Virus record (IMG/VR): IMGVR_UViG_3300046660_000410
Span: 1-36,763 of that record
DNA from: a virus
DNA: 36,763 nt
Strand: one strand, 5' to 3'
Positions 23,879 to 30,818 of this stretch are shown here, in pieces (the first letter of the stretch is position 1; each line of letters starts with the position of its first letter). Under the pieces are notes generated by a model, which worked only from the letters and a program-made list of their open reading frames with translations, ran no database searches and had not been told where the DNA came from. The translations under genes and the position numbers were made by a program.

Positions 23879-24106
23879 ATGCAAAGAAAAGTCGTTACGA
23901 AACAATTCACAGTACGGAGCGAGTCAGGAAAGACTGCTGAATTACTGGAGTACACGAGACAAACGCTATACAAACCGCTTAGCGAACCCGAGCAATGGCT
24001 GAATGGATCACGCTCTTACGAATCCAGAACCGGTGATCCATTCAACCCGATGCCGGACGGTTCGTTCCAACACGTGGTGACGGAAGAGATATTCCGCTCC
24101 GTCTGA
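23879..24106 (+). CDS. Small hypothetical protein, 75 aa, on the opposite strand to the late operon
   Basis: The protein is basic and strand-rich, with ELLEYTRQTLYKPLSEPEQW and a C-terminal DPFNPMPDGSFQHVVTEEIF. This tail resembles short, uncharacterised bacterial proteins ending in a G-x-P-x-N-x-x-x-D-G-x-F pattern. I recall the pattern but cannot name the family. The start ATG 23879 has GGAG 8 nt upstream. Although the frame is open far upstream, that part is antisense to the HNH and 64-aa genes. Being on the plus strand, it may be expressed from the lysogen as a moron gene. Confidence 0.6.
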   Translation: MQRKVVTKQFTVRSESGKTAELLEYTRQTLYKPLSEPEQWLNGSRSYESRTGDPFNPMPDGSFQHVVTEEIFRSV

Positions 24107-24130
24107 CGCCAGGGCCGGAACTGAGGCAGC

Positions 24131-24161
24131 AATAGAAAAGGCCCGCGCAATGACGGGCCTT
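24131..24161 (-). terminator. Rho-independent terminator between Q-like gene and late genes
   Basis: On the minus strand AAGGCCCG-TCATTGCG-CGGGCCTT is followed by TTCTATT. It sits 124 bp after the Q-like gene and ahead of HNH and terminase, the position of lambda tR'. It would stop leftward transcription until late antitermination. Read the other way it also follows the plus-strand 75-aa gene, with a weaker T-tract. Confidence 0.75.
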
Positions 24162-24174
24162 CGTTACTTGTTGT

Positions 24175-24225
24175 CCTTTAGCCGAGCACGCGCCTCCGCC
24201 AAGGAGACGCCGATTCGGCTAAAGG
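24175..24225. repeat. Long two-part inverted repeat (possible structured RNA or regulator site)
   Basis: Outer arms CCTTTAGCCGA and TCGGCTAAAGG pair perfectly over 11 bp. Inside, GCGCCTCC and GGAGACGC pair with one G-T wobble around a GCCAA loop. No T-tract follows on either strand, so it is not a simple terminator. A short minus-strand frame without an ATG crosses it. It lies in the stretch where a late promoter or antitermination site would be expected. Confidence 0.55.
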
Positions 24226-24284
24226 CACGGTCAAGCCGGCAAACAAGTTGTAGGGCGAATAGTAGCCGCGATCAAAAACAGTAA

Positions 24285-24833
24285 TCAAGGATTATTTTCG
24301 ATTGCGCTGGAGTACACCATCGCCGCGCCACCGACTTTTGCCAGGACCGCCTGCAGATCCCGCTCCGCTTTGGCGATGACCAGTGGCACGTGCCGGCCAC
24401 GCACGCCGTTGAGGAAGTCCCGAATCTTGCATGCCGGCCAGCGCTGGATATACAAGCACTTCAGCGCCTGGCGGGCGTTGTAGTCGCCCAGCGTACGCCA
24501 CGCCGCCTCTACCAACCATCCATCCAGTTCATCCACGGAGACCAGCGGGCTGAGCGGCTTAATCTTCTCGTCCCTGATGTCGCCGTCCGGCGGCGCCTCC
24601 GACGTGCGCAGCTTCACGTACAGCTTGGCCCAGCCCGCACAGTAGGACGCCGAAGAGTCCACCGCGCCGCCGGCACCGCGCACCACCTTGCGCCAGTTCT
24701 CCATGCGGCCCAGGAACTCCTGCCGCTGCGGCGACTCCCTGCGCACTGCCTGCCCAGGCGAACGCTGGACCACCTTCGATTGCGCCTCAACCTCTGCAAA
24801 GACCACTCCGCCCACTTCAATCTCAACGCCCAT
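24285..24833 (-). CDS. Putative late-gene regulator (Q-like antiterminator), 182 aa
   Basis: The C-terminal half (LDGWLVEAAWRTLGDYNARQ, then ALKCLYIQRWPACKIRDFLN) looks like a helix-turn-helix of the kind in phage Q/antitermination-type proteins. The AWRTL and ALKCLY blocks are typical. The N-terminal third is not recognised. Position is the main support: last gene of the early leftward operon, 124 bp before a strong terminator and then the late genes. AAAGG precedes ATG 24833. An alternative is a sigma-like or other DNA-binding late activator. Confidence 0.6.
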   Translation of the reverse strand: MGVEIEVGGVVFAEVEAQSKVVQRSPGQAVRRESPQRQEFLGRMENWRKVVRGAGGAVDSSASYCAGWAKLYVKLRTSEAPPDGDIRDEKIKPLSPLVSVDELDGWLVEAAWRTLGDYNARQALKCLYIQRWPACKIRDFLNGVRGRHVPLVIAKAERDLQAVLAKVGGAAMVYSSAIENNP

Positions 24834-24928
24834 TCGCTACCTTTCTTTCGTATGCCCGTTTTCTACACTGAACCGCTTGATAATTCCGCTTCTTATAACC
24901 CGGATCAGGCTTTTCAGGCTTCGCTTCA

Positions 24929-25151
24929 AACCCTGCTTCGCTGCAACCCGCACCAATACTCACTTAGAGCATGGTATGCATGGTTGCAGGGTTGTTTTGA
25001 ATGTGACGTACAAAAAAAATGAACGCAATCCATCCAAACAAAATCCCGCACACGTGGGCGCAACCCTGCTAACCCTGCAACCCTGCTACAACCTAGAATC
25101 CATGCGGGTTTGCGCGGAGCAGGGTTTGATTCATACCCAGCTCAACCCTGC
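24929..25151. repeat. Iteron-like cluster AACCCTGC next to the replication gene
   Basis: The gap of about 320 bp between the Q-like and primase genes has AACCCTGC at 24929, 25062, 25071, 25079 and 25144, and the inverse GCAGGGTT at 24986 and 25119. Three direct copies are in tandem at 25062-25087. Repeats of this density beside a replication gene suggest a phage origin or a replication-control site. I see no gene in this stretch. Confidence 0.5.
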
Positions 25152-25153
25152 AC

Positions 25154-27898
25154 TCAACCCAGCTCACCTTCGCCACGCACATCCGCCAACTTCCTGAATT
25201 TGTCGATCGCCTCCTCCAACTGCTCCTTGGTCGGACGGTCGATCTCATAGACCATGCGGCTCTTTGGCTGCTTATTGCCCACCGCTACCTTGCGCTTCAC
25301 CTTGTGTTCCCTGCTGGCGATAAAGCCCGAGAACTTGGTCAGCGACAGCTGCTTCTCTCCACTCTTGTCACACCACCGGCGATAGATCTTGTAGAGGTCT
25401 TCAGTCAGACAGGAGCAGTACGGGGCATCAAGATAGCCATCCTTCCAGGCGCGATGAAAGGACATCCAGCCGTTCAGGCCGAACTCGATCACGCGCTCCT
25501 TCGCCAGCGTCATAGGAGGCTTCGTATGTTCGTTGAAGCCATCGAGCGGAAAGTTCAGCAGGAAGTGATAAAAGGCTTCAATACCGCCAGCTTCAATGGA
25601 ATCCTTGACCTTGCGATAAAACTCCTCCGACTGCTTGGTCCGTGCCTCAATCACCATGAAGCGGCGGTCCTCCAGCTCGATTGGAATCGGCTGCGGCTCA
25701 TTGGAGAGAAAGGCTGCGTTCATGTGGTTGCGCTCGGCGCGCTCCGGCAGGTTCTTCTGGTTGATGCTCATATGCTTGCCGGTGACCATGTACTTCAGCG
25801 TGCCGTTATGGCTGTACTTGTCGTCACGCGACAGCACCTCCTCGAACAGCACGAACAACTTGCGCGAGCGCCAAGCCGTGAAAGTCGAGTCCAACTGGTG
25901 CTGACTAGCCACGGTGCCGTAGTCACCATAGATCGGCGCAATCACATCCTGGAAGAAGAGGCTTTTGCCGGTGCCCTGCTTTTCGCCAAACATCAGCAAG
26001 GCCGTTTGCATCTTGGCGCCAGGATGCTGCAGCGGATAGGCCAGCCAGCGCAAGATCCAGGCCACGCACTCATCCACGTTGTCTTCGGCTCCGCACAGCG
26101 ACTCAAGGAGCCCGAGGATTGGCAGGACCAGTTGTTCGTTCGCCTTCGGCACCAACGGCCAGCCGAGGAAGATGTTCACGTGCGTGACCGGGTCGGCTTG
26201 CTGCGTCGGATCGAACACCAGGTTCTTGGCCTCGATGGTCTTGCGCATGGCGTGCTCTTGCCACTTACTCGTGAGCTCCGCCGTGTAATCTGCGCGCACC
26301 GCGCCCAGGCTCATGACCTGCTGGCCGATGCCATCCCACACCGTTTCAGTGCCGCGCAGAAGAGTCAGCTGCTCCAGCATCTCAGCCAACTTACCGCCCC
26401 CCGCCCCCCCCTCAATCGATTTGCCGCCGACCAGGGCGGGTAGGCTCTCGCGCATGATCGTGCGCCGGCCTTCGGACTTCTCCCAGCTGGCCGCCATTTC
26501 CTTGCCCACCCAGGCCGTGAAAGCCGATTTCTTCAGGCGCTGCTTGCGCAGACCGTCCCACACATCCGTGGTTGGATAGATCAGAGAGAAATGCGCCAAC
26601 AGCACTTCCAGCGTAGGAACGCGCAAGCTGGGGGCCTCGCCATCAACAGCAGCCGATGGTAGATCCGCCGCCACTACCTGACGCGGCTCCACTGGCGCTA
26701 CCAGCGCAGCATCGACTTCCACAGAGGATGCGGGAGACGACTGATCGGCGTAGGGCCGGTTCGCGATGGCGGCCATCACCTGCTCGCGCGCAGCGTCCAG
26801 CGACTCCTCCACATGCAGGTCGTTGAAATCGGTCCACTTGTTCTCGCCGCGGTTGACGAATGCAGGCCACACGACACGTGCGTTGCCGACTTCACGCGCC
26901 GCAGCGCGGGCGCTGGAGATACCGGCATTCTCGAACTTCCAGATCTGGAATCGACGGCCGGAGCGCACATCCGCCTCAATGTAATCGGTGCCAGTGAAAT
27001 CCTTACGCCAAGTCGCGCGCACCGTAACCGCATCGCCCTTGGCGTTCTGCAACACATGGTCCGCGCCATCAATTGGTGGCGCCGCCACATCAAATTCTTC
27101 GAAAAGATCACGCTCGTAACGGTGGACAAGCTGCCAGTCGTCGTCAGCGAAGATGATAAGCTCTGCTGCAGGGAAGTCTGTACGCAGCTGGCGCGCCATC
27201 GCGAGAATGTTCCCAGCCATGAAGGTCAGCATAACCGGCAGCGCTTCGTCGCAAGCCATGCGTACCGAGCGCCCACTGGCATACCCTTCAGCCAAGCCGA
27301 TCTGGCATGTGTCGGCGCTGATCGTACCGAGGAGGTAGCCGGCGCCGATCATGTCAGCGCCGGCATTAAAGCGCTTCTCGCCTGTCGGATTGATCTTCTG
27401 CACGCATACCAGGTCACCACCGCCACGCGAGTAGCGGCGCGCCGGCACCAGCAGCGTGCCACTCTCTTCAACGCGCACGCCTTCTGCGGTGATCTTCTTG
27501 CGCACCAGGTAGGGAACTTCTGCAGTGGCGTCCACGGCCTTGGCTTGACGCCACTGGCGACGAGCCCGGCCAGCGGCCAGCTCCGCAACGTGCTTGCGGC
27601 GCTGCTCATCGTCTCGTTCTTTCTGCTCTTGGCGGCGTTTGAGTTCCGCCAGCTCTTCGTCAGTGATACCGGACCAGTCTACGTCAACCTTTACGGTCCC
27701 CGGATCACGCCCCTGCCAACGACCAAACGAACCGGCCACTACCATGCGCCCGTCCTTCAGTACGATCTCCGACAGCTTGTACCACGACTTCTTACCCTTG
27801 CCGAATTTCTTGAACTTGCCGCTGGTGTCCAGCGGTATCGACGGCAATGCCGGCAACACCGCAGACATCTGCGCCAGTACATCAGTGACCGTTGCCAT
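25154..27898 (-). CDS. Toprim primase / DUF5906-type helicase replication protein, 914 aa
   Basis: Likely primes and unwinds phage DNA. The N-terminal part has a Toprim-type fold (residues about 195-255): IGLAEGYASGRSVRMACDEA, then TFMAGNILAMARQL and LIIFADDDW with the metal-binding acids. The C-terminal half is an SF3-like/DUF5906 helicase: Walker A FGEKQGTGKSLFF near residue 640, KLFVLFEEVLSRDDK as Walker B, and AAFLSNEPQPIPIELEDRRF as sensor region. A charged linker with a repeat of basic residues lies at about 85-125. It starts at ATG 27898, directly after the TAA of the upstream gene. It is the largest early gene and lies next to the iteron-like cluster. Confidence 0.88.
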   Translation of the reverse strand: MATVTDVLAQMSAVLPALPSIPLDTSGKFKKFGKGKKSWYKLSEIVLKDGRMVVAGSFGRWQGRDPGTVKVDVDWSGITDEELAELKRRQEQKERDDEQRRKHVAELAAGRARRQWRQAKAVDATAEVPYLVRKKITAEGVRVEESGTLLVPARRYSRGGGDLVCVQKINPTGEKRFNAGADMIGAGYLLGTISADTCQIGLAEGYASGRSVRMACDEALPVMLTFMAGNILAMARQLRTDFPAAELIIFADDDWQLVHRYERDLFEEFDVAAPPIDGADHVLQNAKGDAVTVRATWRKDFTGTDYIEADVRSGRRFQIWKFENAGISSARAAAREVGNARVVWPAFVNRGENKWTDFNDLHVEESLDAAREQVMAAIANRPYADQSSPASSVEVDAALVAPVEPRQVVAADLPSAAVDGEAPSLRVPTLEVLLAHFSLIYPTTDVWDGLRKQRLKKSAFTAWVGKEMAASWEKSEGRRTIMRESLPALVGGKSIEGGAGGGKLAEMLEQLTLLRGTETVWDGIGQQVMSLGAVRADYTAELTSKWQEHAMRKTIEAKNLVFDPTQQADPVTHVNIFLGWPLVPKANEQLVLPILGLLESLCGAEDNVDECVAWILRWLAYPLQHPGAKMQTALLMFGEKQGTGKSLFFQDVIAPIYGDYGTVASQHQLDSTFTAWRSRKLFVLFEEVLSRDDKYSHNGTLKYMVTGKHMSINQKNLPERAERNHMNAAFLSNEPQPIPIELEDRRFMVIEARTKQSEEFYRKVKDSIEAGGIEAFYHFLLNFPLDGFNEHTKPPMTLAKERVIEFGLNGWMSFHRAWKDGYLDAPYCSCLTEDLYKIYRRWCDKSGEKQLSLTKFSGFIASREHKVKRKVAVGNKQPKSRMVYEIDRPTKEQLEEAIDKFRKLADVRGEGELG

Positions 27899-28318
27899 TT
27901 ACTTGCTTTCCGGCCGCACCGAGGATTTATAAGGGACCTGTACGCCGCCCATCATTGACGGAATATCCCGGTAGTCCATAGCGCCTGGGCGCAGTACCAT
28001 CGCACTACGGCTGCGGAGCGGGCGATTCACGATGGCCGTGCGCGGCGCAGCCAGTTCACCGATATATTTCACTTCTGCCGGTTCAGGGCCTTCCGCGAAG
28101 CGCAGGCCATCCTTTGTGATCTCGATACCATTTCGGACAATGCGCGCCAGACCGGCGCCGCACAGCGCGTTGACAACCTCCTGCTCGAACTGGATGCGCC
28201 CACGAGTCCACCCCACACGCGCCATCAAAGTAACAGGGCGAACAGTGGTTCGTGCCGCAAACAGCGCGATCAAGGTATTAGCGGGAAAAGTCCCGCGACG
28301 AGGCAGGTTTTTAGCCAT
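27899..28318 (-). CDS. Hypothetical early protein, probable winged-helix, 139 aa
   Basis: The family is not recognised. The N-terminal 80 residues (NTLIALFAARTTVRPVTLMA, then RVGWTRGRIQFEQEVVNALC and GLARIVRNGIEITKDGL) have the helix-helix-strand rhythm of a winged-helix domain. They may bind DNA or act as a replication accessory. The last 45 residues are Arg/Pro-rich. I chose ATG 28318 because it overlaps the CII-like stop by 8 bp. The upstream extension is basic and antisense-like. It is directly followed by the primase gene (TAAATG). Confidence 0.65.
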   Translation of the reverse strand: MAKNLPRRGTFPANTLIALFAARTTVRPVTLMARVGWTRGRIQFEQEVVNALCGAGLARIVRNGIEITKDGLRFAEGPEPAEVKYIGELAAPRTAIVNRPLRSRSAMVLRPGAMDYRDIPSMMGGVQVPYKSSVRPESK

Positions 28319-28787
28319 TGACCACCTCCAGACGCGCATGTGCCGGGGCAGGTGTTGGGCAATACTCCAGAACTTGCAGCGCATTGATCTGGCAGAGCGT
28401 CGCATGCATTCGGTTCACGATGTCCTGTAGATCGGCGCTCTCCCGCTTGTCGATCTTACCGTCCTTCTTCGCTGCGAGATATGCGGCGGACAGTTCACCC
28501 AGCTCGATGTTCAGCTCAATGAGCTTATCGTGGATTTCCTCATCCGAAAGGTCTCCGACCTTCGGCAGCTCGTAGAAGATACCGCCGCTGGCATGAGCTA
28601 CAGCTTGGGCAAAATGTGTCGTTCCGGCGTATCGTTGGATCAAGAGGGCCGTATCAACGCGCATGCCAGATCCCTTGACTTCGTACACTCGCGCTTCCAG
28701 CGCAGACTTCGTCATGCCCAGGGTCCCAGCGGTACCGGCCCAGCCATGAACTTTGATCATTTCTTGGTATGCAGCCAATAACTCCAC
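28311..28787 (-). CDS. CII-like / YmfL-type phage regulator, 158 aa
   Basis: Transcription regulator of the early operon in the lambda CII position. The segment GTLGMTKSALEARVYEVKGS is a helix-turn-helix like that of YmfL and Phage_CP76 (CII-type) proteins. The following TTHFAQAVAHASGGIFYELP and EIHDKLIELNIELGELSAAY match the same family. The start is chosen as GTG 28787, with AAGGA 7 nt upstream. An earlier TTG (28823) and later ATG (28760) are possible. Cro precedes it and the putative winged-helix gene overlaps its end. Confidence 0.75.
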   Translation of the reverse strand: MELLAAYQEMIKVHGWAGTAGTLGMTKSALEARVYEVKGSGMRVDTALLIQRYAGTTHFAQAVAHASGGIFYELPKVGDLSDEEIHDKLIELNIELGELSAAYLAAKKDGKIDKRESADLQDIVNRMHATLCQINALQVLEYCPTPAPAHARLEVVNG

Positions 28788-28876
28788 AGTATCTTCCTTC
28801 ACTTCTTGGGTTTCAGATAACAAAACTATCGATTACCATTGCCTATGCTCGTAAAACAAAGGCGGCTCAAAAGGTC

Positions 28877-29131
28877 TTAATTAGGGGTGTCAGAAGGCGG
28901 CGGATTGCTGCCTGGTTGACGCAGGTATTCCCAGAAGCCCGACTTGTCCGGGCGCAGGTCTTGGCACGTGACGGCAACATCAGTCGCCTTCTCGATCTGT
29001 GCGCAGCGTTCGAGCGGAATTAGTCGCTTGCCCTTGCGCCATTCACTGATGGCCTGAGGGGAAACGTCCAAAATCCGCGCGAGGTTCGCCGCTCCGACGA
29101 TGTCGCAAGCTTTTTGAAATGGAGTATTCAT
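28877..29131 (-). CDS. cro: Cro-like repressor, YdaS-type, 84 aa
   Basis: First gene of the leftward early operon, divergent from cI. It has one helix-turn-helix of the YdaS/Cro kind (residues about 5-50: ACDIVGAANLARILDVSPQA, ISEWRKGKRLIPLERCAQIE). It should lower early transcription and favour lytic growth by binding the CI operators. There is no Shine-Dalgarno before ATG 29131. The predicted transcription start is only a few bases upstream, so the mRNA may be leaderless. Length is normal. Confidence 0.85.
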   Translation of the reverse strand: MNTPFQKACDIVGAANLARILDVSPQAISEWRKGKRLIPLERCAQIEKATDVAVTCQDLRPDKSGFWEYLRQPGSNPPPSDTPN

Positions 29132-29139
29132 GGCGACCC

Positions 29140-29168
29140 ATGGTAAGGCATTGCCTTACTTTGGTCAA
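29140..29168 (-). promoter_or_regulatory. Early promoter for cro (PR-like)
   Basis: On the minus strand TTGACC (29163-29168) and TACCAT (29140-29145) are separated by 17 bp. The spacer holds a CI operator that overlaps the -10. The predicted start of transcription falls at about 29132-29134, next to the cro ATG. Confidence 0.75.
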
Positions 29169-29215
29169 GTATTGATTGATGCGATCATTGCATCAGAAAA
29201 TCAAGCAATGCTTGA
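29143..29215. promoter_or_regulatory. CI/Cro operator cluster between cro and cI, with cI promoter
   Basis: Three related 15-17 bp palindromes: GTAAGGCATTGCCTTAC (29143-29159, perfect), TCAAGTATTGATTGA (29165-29179, imperfect), and TCAAGCAATGCTTGA (29201-29215, perfect). The third overlaps the probable cI -10 (TGATAAT, 29213-29219), which suggests autoregulation. A wider inverted repeat TGATGC-N7-GCATCA (29177-29195) lies between them. Confidence 0.8.
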
Positions 29216-29239
29216 TAATTCAACTCACGGTTTAAACCA

Positions 29240-29956
29240 ATGACGGCACTGCCAATACCCCCACTCTCAGCCAAGATTCGCCAAGCCATCGACGAGAGCG
29301 GCCGGACCAAAGCGGACATTGCGCGGGAGCTTGGCGTGACCAAGCAGTCCATCACTGGTTGGATTGAGTCCGGGCGTATTAGCAAGCCAAACCTGCTGAA
29401 ACTGGCAGAGCTCCTAGAAATCAATATCAATTGGTTTATGGACAATACCATGGGGCAAGATGCCCTGAAACATGGTAAATTGCAGCTTGTGAAGACTTCC
29501 CCGCCGGCGTTCACCAGCAATGTCTCGCCGACAGCAATAGGTAAAAGAGCAATACCCGTGATTTCTGCAATTCAAGCTGGCGCGCTCAAGGAAATAGCGC
29601 AACCTTACGAGGCAGGCGATGGCTATGCCACTGTTTATGCCGATGATGACTACTCGAAGTGGGCGTTCGCTTTGGAGATAGAGGGCGAATCGATGATGCC
29701 TGAGTTCCGGCCGGGCGACATCGTGATCATTGAGCCCGAGTGGCAGCCACGACCAGGTGAATACGTGGCCGCGAAAAATGGCAGCGAAGAGGCTACGTTC
29801 AAGAAATACCGTCCACGCGGGACGAATGCAACAGGCGACATGATCTTTGAACTCGCCCCGCTGAATGAAGACTATCCTACCTTACGAAGCGACATAACGC
29901 CTTTGACCATCATCGGAGTTATGGCCGAACACCGCCGCAAGGCTCGACGCCGCTAG
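29240..29956 (+). CDS. cI: CI repressor with S24 (LexA-type) self-cleavage domain, 238 aa
   Basis: Maintains lysogeny. The N-terminal helix-turn-helix is at residues about 10-65 (ADIARELGVTKQSITGWIES). The C-terminal S24 domain has the Ala113-Gly114 cleavage site (IQAGAL), nucleophile Ser151 in EGESMMPEF, and Lys188 in EATFKKY. The repressor is therefore expected to be inactivated by RecA on DNA damage. ATG 29240 has no good Shine-Dalgarno and only a short leader from the likely -10 at 29213. A strong terminator follows at 29978. Confidence 0.93.
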   Translation: MTALPIPPLSAKIRQAIDESGRTKADIARELGVTKQSITGWIESGRISKPNLLKLAELLEININWFMDNTMGQDALKHGKLQLVKTSPPAFTSNVSPTAIGKRAIPVISAIQAGALKEIAQPYEAGDGYATVYADDDYSKWAFALEIEGESMMPEFRPGDIVIIEPEWQPRPGEYVAAKNGSEEATFKKYRPRGTNATGDMIFELAPLNEDYPTLRSDITPLTIIGVMAEHRRKARRR

Positions 29957-29977
29957 AATTCAACCTCCCGTGTAGAG

Positions 29978-30001
29978 AACCCGCTGATGCGGGTTTTTTT
30001 T
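29978..30001 (+). terminator. Terminator after cI
   Basis: AACCCGC-TGAT-GCGGGTT followed by six further T residues, 21 bp after the cI stop codon. It isolates cI from the rightward operon. Confidence 0.9.
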
Positions 30002-30022
30002 CGTCTACTGCTTTACTGCACG

Positions 30023-30064
30023 GTAAATCTTTGCTTGACCATGAGTAAAGCATTGCCTTATCAT
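30023..30064 (+). promoter_or_regulatory. CI-controlled promoter of the rightward operon (PL-like)
   Basis: TTGACC (30035-30040) and TATCAT (30059-30064) are 18 bp apart. Operator GTAAAGCATTGCCTTAT (30045-30061) lies in the spacer and differs from the perfect cro-side operator at two positions. A degenerate second site (30023-30039) overlaps the -35, centre to centre 22 bp away. Confidence 0.75.
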
Positions 30065-30093
30065 CGCCTAACTTACTTCAAGGGAGGCAAACC

Positions 30094-30294
30094 ATGCAGT
30101 CAAGCAGTGCAGTCGGCGCCAGCTCTAAAAATCAAGACCACACGGTGCGAGTAGTGCAGAAAACCGAGGACCCCTATCAGGGCCTCAAAGGACATGCTTA
30201 CATCGCGGCCCGCAATCTTTCACCGCATGTAACGAGGCGTGTTCAGACGTCTGCACAGCAGGTGCCAAGCGCTCCCCGCGAGGTGAGTAAATGA
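30094..30294 (+). CDS. Small hypothetical protein, first gene of the rightward operon, 66 aa
   Basis: The family is not recognised. The protein is hydrophilic and Ser/Gln-rich, with no membrane segment and a central region (TVRVVQKTEDPYQGLKGHAY). The start is firm: AGGGAGG lies 6 nt before ATG 30094, about 30 bp after the -10 of the CI-controlled promoter. It overlaps the next gene by ATGA. A one-mismatch copy of the 16-bp palindrome lies in its 3' part. As the first gene after the promoter it may be a small early host-takeover factor, but nothing in the sequence proves this. Confidence 0.65.
   Translation: MQSSSAVGASSKNQDHTVRVVQKTEDPYQGLKGHAYIAARNLSPHVTRRVQTSAQQVPSAPREVSK
30241..30256. repeat. 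Dispersed 16-bp palindrome, copy 4 (one mismatch)
   Basis: GTTCAGACGTCTGCAC differs from the full palindrome only at base 3. It lies inside the 66-aa gene, about 35 bp upstream of the next start codon. Confidence 0.85.
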
Positions 30295-30806
30295 GCGCTG
30301 CATCGATGCCCCTGACCTTTGCCAGCGGCACACCAGGCGATCAGGCAGCTGCACTCGTTGCCAGTCTGGCTAAGCTGCAGATCGCTGCCGCCAACGTCGT
30401 GGAACTCGCCGAGCAGGCGGGCTTCGCCGGCATGCGCGGCGACACTGTTGACGATCTCCGCACCGCCCTGGCCATTCACGGCCACGTGGTCCACCAGTTC
30501 AACGTGACGGTGCGCACCAGCTGCAGCACCTCCACCTTCTGCACATGCGCCACTTCCTCCATGGCAGCGGCACAAGCGGCCGCTGAGTGCCAGGGCGATA
30601 CGCCTTGTGGCATCACCGTTACGCCAGTCGAGCCGGACCGCCAGGCGCTCGCCGCCACGGCCCGCGCCATGGGCGTGAAAGGCCGCCTGGACGACGCGCT
30701 AAAAGACCCGACCCTTCGCGTGGCCATCAATTCCTTTGCGCGCAAGCAGCTGCGCCGCAGCCACACCACCGATTTCAAATCCCTCGCGGCGAACGACCGC
30801 GATTAA
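30291..30806 (+). CDS. Hypothetical protein with Cys-rich middle, 171 aa
   Basis: No family recognised. An Ala-rich helical N-terminal part (residues about 15-70) is followed by a Cys/Ser/Thr-rich stretch (TSCSTSTFCTCATSS) and another Cys pair. A basic C-terminus ends SFARKQLRRSHTTDFKSLAA. It is coupled to the previous gene by ATGA, with GAGGTGAG as Shine-Dalgarno, and is 12 bp upstream of the ParB-like gene. The operon setting suggests a partner of that protein or an independent early function. Confidence 0.65.
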   Translation: MSAASMPLTFASGTPGDQAAALVASLAKLQIAAANVVELAEQAGFAGMRGDTVDDLRTALAIHGHVVHQFNVTVRTSCSTSTFCTCATSSMAAAQAAAECQGDTPCGITVTPVEPDRQALAATARAMGVKGRLDDALKDPTLRVAINSFARKQLRRSHTTDFKSLAANDRD

Positions 30807-30818
30807 CCAGGAATCCTT

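Noticed and set aside
24929-25151. CRISPR-like array
   Set aside because: The repeats are only 8 bp, irregularly spaced and in both orientations, which fits iterons or protein-binding sites and not a CRISPR.
26813-27958. 381-aa open frame on the plus strand
   Set aside because: Antisense to the primase-helicase gene, with no domain and shadow-type composition. The frames at 25304-26443 and 19629-20708 are the same kind of artefact.
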